DNA of 6,135 nucleotides from an uncultured Peptococcaceae bacterium (GTDB lineage: Bacteria; Bacillota; Peptococcia; Peptococcales; Peptococcaceae): NCBI GenBank assembly GCA_902496505.1, contig CABVBB010000142.1, positions 1-6,135 on the forward strand, given 5' to 3'. Position numbers and translations under genes: made by a program. Below the pieces are notes generated by a model. That model saw only the letters and a list, made by a program, of their open reading frames with translations, had not been told where the DNA came from and did not search any database. Of the stretch, positions 1-4,856 are shown in pieces (within the stretch, counting starts at the first letter, position 1; every line of letters begins with the position of its first letter).

Positions 1-2
1 CG

Positions 3-560
3 GAGGCATTTTATCAGGATATACGCCGGGCATTGGAAAAATTCAGCCAGACGGAGGAAAATCAGGCGGTGTATGCGCTGGTCCTAGACTGCGACCCCTC
101 AGTAGGGATGATCGTGCTGCGCTACAATAATCGGGCGCGGTTTGAGCAGATGCGTTCAGACTATGAATCGTATGCCGAGGAATATGGCTGGCCGATCTAC
201 GGGTTTTGCGGCAGCGAATATAGTGTGGGGGATTTCGGATTCATTCCCTACGACAAATCACCACTAGTCAAGCATTTCACCGATTCGTATTATTATCACG
301 CAGTGGGCGATTATTTTGGCGAAGGGGAACCGCTGGAGGAGATCAGGGAAAATTATCAGGAGATCTACTGGTCGATGATCACGACGGTCATTAAGCGGCT
401 GCAGACGGAGCTTGAGGCCATCGGCATCGATGGGTGCGAGGATATGGTTTTTTTCTGCTCGGGGCACGATCAGACTGATGAAGAAAGAGTCGCTATGCTG
501 CGCCTGACGGCAGAAGGATCGCTGGTGGAAAAACTATTGACGCGTGGGGTGAGCAAATGA
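3..560 (+). CDS. Hypothetical soluble protein, 5'-truncated by window edge
   Basis: The reading frame is open to the left edge of the window (first full codon at 3-5) and stops with TGA at 558-560. The residues before the first possible start, a TTG at 33, read EAFYQDIRRALEKF. This looks like genuine helical coding sequence, and no ribosome binding site sits at a useful distance from that TTG, so I treat the gene as cut by the window edge. The visible 185 residues are acidic and rich in Tyr and Glu. I see no signal peptide or membrane segment. The mixed alpha/beta pattern (a central hydrophobic strand, a Tyr-rich middle, a helical stretch with WSMITTVIKRLQTELEAIG, then a strand VFFCSGHDQTDEER) loosely recalls the DUF4303/SMI1-like group of uncharacterised proteins, but I do not recognise it firmly. 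It overlaps the next gene by ATGA, so the two are probably cotranscribed and translationally coupled. Confidence 0.75.
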   Translation, partial: EAFYQDIRRALEKFSQTEENQAVYALVLDCDPSVGMIVLRYNNRARFEQMRSDYESYAEEYGWPIYGFCGSEYSVGDFGFIPYDKSPLVKHFTDSYYYHAVGDYFGEGEPLEEIRENYQEIYWSMITTVIKRLQTELEAIGIDGCEDMVFFCSGHDQTDEERVAMLRLTAEGSLVEKLLTRGVSK

Positions 561-1291
561 CACAAGAACAACGGAAAACGGTTTCCAGCGAAGTGTTGAC
601 GACCAATGGCGTACTGGCGGGACTGGTGCTGGCCGCAGGCCTTGTGAGCTATCTTGTGGGGCTGGACTGGGTCAGAGAACGATCCGGCGGTATGCTTTGT
701 CTCTACAGCGGAGCGCTGCTGGTCTTCATGGCGGCGGTCTATGTGACGGATAAACTGTGGCAGACACAGGCGCTGACAGATATGCTGAGCGCCCTCGGTC
801 TGCCGCAGCTGCTGCGGCAAAGCCCTATGGCAGGCACAGTCTATCAAGTCGTGCTGACCGTGCTGCTTTGGGCTGTGCTGGCGGCAGCCAGTTTATTGTC
901 GGAAAATGCCGTCTTGGCTGTCGCGGTGATACCGATGATCGTCGTTTGGCTGGCTTTTGTTCGTGTGATGGCCAAAGCCGAGCAGTCACCAGCAGAGAAG
1001 ACCCTTCAGCTGCCGGAGGAAGAACCTGCCGATGCGGAGGCAGCTGAAAAACGCAGTCTGGCTTTCTGGGGCGCTTGGCTGATCTTCATGCTGGCCGTCC
1101 TTTATGAAATAGGCTGGGGCGTGCTGCATCTCTATAAATATCAATGGGTCTTTGACGCTATGCCCACCAAATGGCAGAGAGAGTTCGTACTGGCCCTTAT
1201 CGGCGCTGGTCTAGGGACCTTGGCGGCGAGCGTTTATGCTATTATTGCCAAAGTTCAGCGTGCTCGGCGGAAAGAGACATTATCCGAGTAA
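557..1291 (+). CDS. Polytopic membrane protein of unknown function
   Basis: This 244-residue protein starts at ATG 557, overlapping the upstream stop as ATGA, with a GGGGTGAG ribosome binding site at 546-553. Six hydrophobic segments can be read, at about residues 17-36, 46-64, 95-114, 118-138, 168-192 and 209-231. A charged linker (about 140-166, rich in Glu and Ala) separates the first four from the last two, and the tail is basic (KVQRARRKE). I see no catalytic or transport motif and do not recognise the family. The overlap with the preceding soluble protein suggests the two act together, perhaps as a membrane protein and its cytoplasmic partner; that is inference. No terminator is visible after the stop. 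The promoter of the T-box leader begins 18 bases downstream, so transcripts of this pair may read into the leader. Confidence 0.8.
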   Translation: MTQEQRKTVSSEVLTTNGVLAGLVLAAGLVSYLVGLDWVRERSGGMLCLYSGALLVFMAAVYVTDKLWQTQALTDMLSALGLPQLLRQSPMAGTVYQVVLTVLLWAVLAAASLLSENAVLAVAVIPMIVVWLAFVRVMAKAEQSPAEKTLQLPEEEPADAEAAEKRSLAFWGAWLIFMLAVLYEIGWGVLHLYKYQWVFDAMPTKWQREFVLALIGAGLGTLAASVYAIIAKVQRARRKETLSE

Positions 1292-1309
1292 TATCTGGCA
1301 AAAAATTGA

Positions 1310-1338
1310 TTGACACTCGGGCAATGCTGGCATATAAT
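1310..1338 (+). promoter_or_regulatory. Consensus sigma-70/sigma-A promoter of the T-box leader
   Basis: TTGACA at 1310-1315 and TATAAT at 1333-1338 are separated by exactly 17 bp, matching the housekeeping consensus at all twelve positions. Transcription should start around 1345, a few bases before the AT-rich stretch that precedes T-box stem I. Such a strong promoter suits attenuation control, where initiation is constitutive and the decision is made in the leader. Confidence 0.88.
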
Positions 1339-1344
1339 ATGACT

Positions 1345-1636
1345 AATTTAACGAATAAAAACCAATGAGGCGAAGAGGCATCAGTACGCTGATCATAAGA
1401 GCGAGCTGCGTCGGTGAAAGGCAGCATGAGAAGTATGATGACCGTGGGACGCCGAGGGTGAGGGGAAAGAGTCCAAAGACCCAAGTACTACTCAACGATT
1501 TGTCTCCGTTACCAGACAGGGAATGTGATAGCATTCTTCGACGAAGCGGACAGATGAGGCGACGACTCTGTCAAGCAAGGTGGTACCGCAGGTGTAGATA
1601 ACGCTTGCCCTTGAATAGGGCAGGCGTTTTTTGTTT
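1345..1636 (+). promoter_or_regulatory. T-box leader RNA (tRNA-sensing riboswitch)
   Basis: The leader binds a specific uncharged tRNA and then prevents termination. Stem I: base helix GGCG 1369-1372 with CGCC 1450-1453, then GGCATC 1377-1382 with GATGACC 1437-1443 (A1441 bulged). The specifier loop follows, with AGTA 1383-1386 on one side and GAAGTAT 1430-1436 on the other. The distal part has AGCGAG 1400-1405 and a CTGC/GCAG hairpin (1406-1409/1421-1424) capped by a GTCGGTGAAAG loop. A hairpin TGTCT/AGACA (1501-1505/1514-1518) lies in the stem II region, and stem III is GACAGA 1549-1554 with TCTGTC 1567-1572. The antiterminator is CAAGG 1576-1580 with CCTTG 1609-1613, the seven-base bulge TGGTACC 1581-1587 that would bind the tRNA NCCA end, and GCAGG 1588-1592 with CTTGC 1604-1608. 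The specifier is ambiguous: GTA 1433-1435 (Val), TAT 1434-1436 (Tyr) or ATG 1435-1437 (Met). The next gene downstream on the same strand is iorA, 576 nt beyond the leader. Confidence 0.95.
1600..1636 (+). terminator. Intrinsic terminator of the T-box leader
   Basis: Bases 1600-1610 pair with 1618-1628 (one G-U pair at 1605/1623) around a seven-base TTGAATA loop, followed by a T-rich run to 1636. The left arm contains the CTTGCCC that the antiterminator needs, so the two folds exclude each other, as expected for a T-box switch. Confidence 0.93.
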
Positions 1637-1755
1637 ATCTGAAAATCGCCGGAAAAAATAGCTGATGAGAATGAAGCCGATGAAAGGGAAAGAAAGATAA
1701 AAGAACCCGTAAGGGGGAGAAGGTTTAGAATGAATCATTAGCTTTCCAGTGAAAG

Positions 1756-1856
1756 AAAAATTTGGTTCAGCCCTACGAGGCGTGTGCTCAATAGCCATAC
1801 AGTCTTGCCACTGTGTTCGCCTAACAAACGAACAAACCACGCTGAGCCAAATTTTT
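1756..1856. repeat. Inverted repeat A, 16-bp arms with nested hairpins
   Basis: Bases 1756-1771 (AAAAATTTGGTTCAGC) are complementary to 1841-1856 (GCTGAGCCAAATTTTT), with one G-U pair. Inside the 69-base interior, AGGCG 1778-1782 pairs with CGCCT 1818-1822, and within that ACAGT 1799-1803 pairs with ACTGT 1810-1814. This gives a long interrupted stem-loop. The outer arms begin in an A-run and end in a T-run, so the structure could act as a weak terminator in either direction, although the loop is large for that. Confidence 0.85.
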
Positions 1857-1888
1857 CTCACTTCCCGCACCGTTTAGGGGTTTGGGGG

Positions 1889-1960
1889 ACCCGACCAAAA
1901 GGGCGTCGGGCCTCGGAACCCCCAATGAGCTTTTGGCGCCCGACGCCTTTCTGGTCGGGT
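1889..1960. repeat. Inverted repeat B, 22-bp GC-rich arms
   Basis: Bases 1889-1910 pair with 1939-1960 at 20 Watson-Crick positions plus one G-U, with a single mismatch, around a 28-base loop. No T-run follows, so it is not a classical intrinsic terminator. Competing helices exist: CCAAAAG 1895-1901 with CTTTTGG 1930-1936, and TTGGGGG 1882-1888 with CCCCCAA 1919-1925. The second could form a pseudoknot with the main stem. This is the strongest secondary structure in the spacer. Confidence 0.88.
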
Positions 1961-1985
1961 GTTTGGCCCTTTCAAAGTACCTCGC

Positions 1986-2120
1986 CGCCAGGCGAAACCT
2001 GGCGACCACTTACCGCAGGTGAGGGAGATAACAGTACCATCGTATCACCATACGTAATTGGTCGAACCCCAACGACCACCCAACCGCAGGTAAAGATCAA
2101 AACGGGCATCATAAGCCCGT
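1986..2120. repeat. Hairpin cluster with a direct repeat
   Basis: Four further hairpins follow closely: CGCCAGG/CCTGGCG (1986-1992/1998-2004, loop CGAAA); CGTAT/ATACG (2041-2045/2050-2054), extended by ACCA/TGGT; GGTCG/CGACC (2060-2064/2073-2077); and ACGGGC/GCCCGT (2102-2107/2115-2120). Two copies of the motif CGACCAC, two or three bases, ACCGCAGGT lie at 2003-2020 and 2073-2091, about 70 bases apart. The last hairpin is followed by CCAGCAAG rather than a T-run, so it is not a normal terminator. The CGTAT hairpin and the GGTCG hairpin compete for bases 2060-2062. Confidence 0.75.
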
Positions 2121-2196
2121 CCAGCAAGTATATCACCATAAAGCAGATCCGCATGATAAAAGCGTGCCATGATCACACAGATCAACGATAAATTTT

Positions 2197-2204
2197 AGGA
2201 GGGG
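2197..2204 (+). promoter_or_regulatory. Ribosome binding site of iorA
   Basis: AGGAGGGG ends seven bases before ATG 2212. It is a near-perfect Shine-Dalgarno sequence in an AT-rich, unstructured context, and it fixes the iorA start at 2212. Confidence 0.9.
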
Positions 2205-2211
2205 TCAACAC

Positions 2212-3996
2212 ATGGAAACAAAATTATTGATGGGCAATGAAGCCATTGCCTTGGGGGCGATCGCTGCCGGGGTACAAATGGTAGCCGGCTATCCGGGCAC
2301 ACCGTCCACGGAAGTTTTGGAGACGATCGCCAAGAATCGGACAGAGGATATCTATGTCGAGTGGTCAGTCAATGAGAAGGCAGCGATGGAAGTTGGCATC
2401 GGAGCCGCCTATGCAGGAGCAAGGACTCTAGTCACGATGAAGCAGGTAGGGCTCAATGTCTCTTCGGACCCCTTGATGTGCGTCAATTATATCGGCGTCA
2501 AGGGCGGCTTAGTCATTTTGGTGGCGGACGATCCAGGTCCCATCTCTTCTCAAACGGAGCAGGATACGCGGCATTTCGCCAAATATAGTCATATACCGGT
2601 ATTTGACCCCTCCAGTGTCGAAGAAGCCTATACCTTGATCGGTAAAGCCTTCGAGATCTCGGAAAAATACCATACCCCAGTCATTTTTCGGCCGACGACG
2701 CGCGTCTGCCATGCCTGTGCTTCAGTGGAATTGTCCTTAGAGCGTCAGGCGAGACCCATCGAGGGCTTCATCAAGGACAACAAATGGGTGATCTTCCCGC
2801 CATTGGCGTACAAAAATCACAGCGCTATGGCCGCCAAGCACGCTCAGATCGCTGAGGAATTTGCCGCCTTGCCGTACAATCGGGTGCAGGGCCAGGGTAC
2901 GAAGGGCGTCATTTTCAGCGGCGCCAGCGGTGCGGGCGGTCAGGAGATCTTAGCCGGACTGGACGCAGCGGTCAAGACTTTGCAGCTGGTCACGCCTTAC
3001 CCCTTCCCGGAAAAGCTGCTGCTGAGCTTCTTGGACGGCGTGGAGGATGTGCTGGTGGTGGAGGAACTGGATTCGGTCATTGAGCAGAGCCTTTTGGAAC
3101 TGTGCGGCCGTCACGGTCTCCGGCTGAATGTCAAAGGCAAGCTGACCGGCGAACTGCCAGTGGCTGGTGAATATACCTACGAACTTTTGGAAGCGGTGCT
3201 CACGGAGTATGTGACCGGCCAGCCGCTGGCTAAACCAGCCTGTGCCCAGCCGCCCAAGCTCCCCGTTCGTCCGCCGGTGCTCTGCGCGGGCTGCCCGCAC
3301 CGCGCGTCCTTCTACGCAGTGAAGCGCGCCATGGCTGGCGTCAAATCCGTTTTCAGCGGCGATATCGGCTGCTATACGCTGGGCAATGCACAGCCTCTCG
3401 ATATGACCGACACCTGCCTGTGCATGGGCGCCGGGCTCACTATCGCCCAAGGCTTGCAGCACGTGGAGCCAGACGTGAAACATTTCGGCTTCATCGGCGA
3501 TTCCACGTTCTTTGCCTCCGGGCTGACCGGCGTGGTCAACAGCGTGTATAATCAAGCGGATGTGACCTTCATCATCCTGGACAACAGCACCACCGCCATG
3601 ACCGGCCATCAGCCCCATCCCGGCACCGGCGTGACCATGATGGGTGATGTCTCGCAAAAGGTGAGCATCAAGGCTGTTTTGGAAGCCATCGGCGTGGAAT
3701 GCGTACTCACCGCTGATCCACTCAACTTGTCCGAGGCCATCCCCGCGGTGCAGAAGGCTGCGGCGCACCAAGGCCCCAGCGCAGTGATCTTCGTTTCGCC
3801 CTGCGTAGCGATCACCAAGCCCCAAGCGCGCTGCACCGTGACCACGGACTGCATTGGCTGCCGCACCTGCATCGATGAGATCGGCTGCCCGGCGCTGAGC
3901 ATGCCGGATGGTCAGGTGCGCATCGATCCTGGTCTGTGCACAGGCTGCGGCTTGTGCACCCAGATCTGCCCGGCAGATGCCATCGTGAAAGGGTGA
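2212..3996 (+). CDS. iorA: Indolepyruvate:ferredoxin oxidoreductase, alpha subunit
   Basis: IorA with IorB catalyses the thiamine-pyrophosphate- and CoA-dependent interconversion of aryl-pyruvates (indolepyruvate, phenylpyruvate, hydroxyphenylpyruvate) and aryl-acetyl-CoA plus CO2, using ferredoxin; it acts in the cytoplasm. The 594 residues match the usual length of the family. The N-terminal pyrimidine-binding domain shows GYPGTPSTE (26-34) and EWSVNEKAA (50-58), whose E55 is the likely TPP-activating glutamate. The linker carries the conserved CAGCPHR (358-364) and GDIGCYTLG (383-391). The TPP diphosphate/Mg site is GDSTFF (429-434) through LDN (456-458). The C-terminal ferredoxin domain holds two 4Fe-4S motifs: Cys 547, 550, 553 and 559, and Cys 576, 579, 582 and 586, with CP after each series. 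All key residues are present. The start is fixed by a strong ribosome binding site at 2197-2204. It heads a four-gene operon. Substrate preference among the aryl-pyruvates cannot be read from sequence. Confidence 0.97.
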   Translation: METKLLMGNEAIALGAIAAGVQMVAGYPGTPSTEVLETIAKNRTEDIYVEWSVNEKAAMEVGIGAAYAGARTLVTMKQVGLNVSSDPLMCVNYIGVKGGLVILVADDPGPISSQTEQDTRHFAKYSHIPVFDPSSVEEAYTLIGKAFEISEKYHTPVIFRPTTRVCHACASVELSLERQARPIEGFIKDNKWVIFPPLAYKNHSAMAAKHAQIAEEFAALPYNRVQGQGTKGVIFSGASGAGGQEILAGLDAAVKTLQLVTPYPFPEKLLLSFLDGVEDVLVVEELDSVIEQSLLELCGRHGLRLNVKGKLTGELPVAGEYTYELLEAVLTEYVTGQPLAKPACAQPPKLPVRPPVLCAGCPHRASFYAVKRAMAGVKSVFSGDIGCYTLGNAQPLDMTDTCLCMGAGLTIAQGLQHVEPDVKHFGFIGDSTFFASGLTGVVNSVYNQADVTFIILDNSTTAMTGHQPHPGTGVTMMGDVSQKVSIKAVLEAIGVECVLTADPLNLSEAIPAVQKAAAHQGPSAVIFVSPCVAITKPQARCTVTTDCIGCRTCIDEIGCPALSMPDGQVRIDPGLCTGCGLCTQICPADAIVKG

Positions 3997-4000
3997 GGAC

Positions 4001-4255
4001 ATGAGCGAATTAGAAAAACTGCCCAATATCGGCAAAGATACTGCCGAAAAATTAGAAGCAGTGGGCATTCATACAGCGGATGAGCTGCGCGCCGCTGGCA
4101 GCCAAAACGCCTGGCTGGCCATCCAAGCCATCGATCCGTCGGCCTGCTACAACAGGCTCTGCGGCCTGGAGGGGGCTATCCGCGGCGTCCGCTGGCACGA
4201 TCTGCCGCCGGAGGTCAAAAAAGAGCTCAAGGACTTTTACAACAAGATGAAATAA
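4001..4255 (+). CDS. Stand-alone TfoX C-terminal-domain protein
   Basis: This 84-residue protein is a lone TfoX C-terminal-type domain. A helix-hairpin-helix-like start (LPNIGKDTAEKLEAVGI, residues 6-22) is followed by TADELRAAGS, then the family-typical stretch with CYNRLCGLEGAIRGVRWHDLP and a basic helix at the C-terminus. The full-length competence regulator TfoX/Sxy carries an additional N-terminal domain that is absent here. The frame starts at ATG 4001, four bases after the iorA stop, with a GTGAGG ribosome binding site that overlaps that stop codon. It lies between the two subunit genes iorA and iorB, so all three should be made together. The domain type suggests nucleic-acid or protein binding. 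Its role here is unknown: it could be an accessory factor of the oxidoreductase, a regulator, or a passenger. No cofactor-binding motif is visible. Confidence 0.9.
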   Translation: MSELEKLPNIGKDTAEKLEAVGIHTADELRAAGSQNAWLAIQAIDPSACYNRLCGLEGAIRGVRWHDLPPEVKKELKDFYNKMK

Positions 4256-4268
4256 GGGGGAGACCGTG

Positions 4269-4856
4269 ATGAATATATTGATTACCGGAGTAGGCGGACA
4301 GGGCACGATCCTGGCCTCCAAACTCTTAGCCAAAGACGCCATTGCCCGCGGGGAAATGGTGCGTACTGCCGAGACCATCGGCATGGCTCAGCGCGGCGGC
4401 AGCGTGGTCAGCCACGTGCGTATCGGCGCAGACTGCCATTCACCAGCTGTGCCCAAAGGCAAGTGCGACCTGATCCTGGGCTTTGAACCAGCGGAGGCTG
4501 TGCGCAATCTGGATTATCTGGCGCCGGACGGCCATGTGGTCGCCTCCAAAAACGGCATCATTCCCGTGACCGCCTCTATCGGTGCCGCGCCCTATGCGGT
4601 GGAGGAGATCTGCGCCTATCTGGAAGCCACCGGCCGCGCTACGCTCATTGACGGCGAAGCGCTCTGTGCGGAAGTAGGCAGTCCCAAGGTGCTCAATGTC
4701 CTCCTGCTGGCCGTCGCCGCGGCGAAGGGCTATCTGCCCTTCACCCAAGAGGAACTGAACGCGCTTATCGCGGCGCAGGTCAAGCCGCAGTTTATCGAGC
4801 TCAACAAACGGGCCGTGGCCGTCGGCTTCGCCCAAGTGGAGGGAAAGGCACAATGA
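4269..4856 (+). CDS. iorB: Indolepyruvate:ferredoxin oxidoreductase, beta subunit
   Basis: IorB is the gamma-type domain of the 2-oxoacid:acceptor oxidoreductase superfamily and forms the active enzyme with IorA. The 195 residues fit the family. The N-terminus is diagnostic: NILITGVGGQGTILASKLLA has the glycine-rich GVGGQG loop (7-12) of a Rossmann-like fold, followed by ETIGMAQRGGSVVSHVRIG (35-53) with the conserved MAQRGGSV block. The rest carries the expected PAEAVRNLDYL region and a helical C-terminus. I prefer ATG 4269 to the GTG at 4266 because the GGGGGAG ribosome binding site at 4256-4262 then has a six-base spacer and the protein begins MNILITG, as relatives do. The gene follows the TfoX-domain gene by 13 bases and overlaps the ligase gene by ATGA at its 3' end, so all should be expressed together. 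Confidence 0.95.
   Translation: MNILITGVGGQGTILASKLLAKDAIARGEMVRTAETIGMAQRGGSVVSHVRIGADCHSPAVPKGKCDLILGFEPAEAVRNLDYLAPDGHVVASKNGIIPVTASIGAAPYAVEEICAYLEATGRATLIDGEALCAEVGSPKVLNVLLLAVAAAKGYLPFTQEELNALIAAQVKPQFIELNKRAVAVGFAQVEGKAQ

Larger units (their letters stand above)
1637..2196. other. Structured non-coding spacer between T-box and operon
   Basis: About 560 bases carry no credible gene. Open frames crossing it on both strands lack plausible ribosome binding sites and merely translate inverted repeats. The first 115 bases (to about 1750) are purine-rich and unstructured apart from a small CCC-GTAA-GGG hairpin near 1706. From 1756 to 2120 come consecutive inverted repeats: 1756-1856, 1889-1960, 1986-2004, 2036-2062, 2060-2077 and 2102-2120. 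A directly repeated motif lies at 2003-2020 and 2073-2091. The last 75 bases before the iorA ribosome binding site are AT-rich and open. No convincing second promoter is visible, so iorA expression probably depends on read-through from the T-box promoter; a weak local promoter cannot be excluded. The spacer could be an inserted intergenic repeat element or an additional regulatory RNA. Confidence 0.7.

Noticed and set aside
1455..1490. GAGGGGAAAGAGTCC-type sequence resembling the RNase P RNA GAGGAAAGTCC motif
   Set aside because: It lies inside the T-box leader between stems I and III, and no other RNase P RNA landmarks are present.
1663..1700. Possible short peptide (MRMKPMKGKER) after the T-box terminator
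   Set aside because: There is no convincing ribosome binding site and no amino-acid bias suggesting a leader peptide; the purine-rich sequence makes such frames by chance.
1819..1825. GCCTAAC, matching an integron attC core (RYYYAAC)
   Set aside because: There is no complementary GTTAGGC partner at the other end of a hairpin and no cassette structure or integrase.
2058..2085. tRNA-like T-arm (GGTCGAACCCC followed by CCACCCA)
   Set aside because: No D-arm, anticodon arm or acceptor stem can be assembled around it; the bases are better explained by the GGTCG/CGACC hairpin and the direct repeat.
2102..2120. ACGGGC/GCCCGT hairpin as a second terminator before iorA
   Set aside because: The following bases are CCAGCAAG, not a T-run; at most it is a pausing or protective hairpin.
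1784..2191. 135-codon open frame on the + strand through the spacer, and shorter open frames on the other strand at 1571-1870 and 1821-2009
   Set aside because: They run through inverted repeats and (for 1571-1870) the T-box terminator, have low-complexity products without domain features, and lack good ribosome binding sites.
2950..4068. 372-codon open frame on the - strand opposite iorA
   Set aside because: The + strand carries all conserved IorA motifs. The antisense product is rich in His, Ala and Gly, as expected from the complement of GC-rich codons, and resembles no family.
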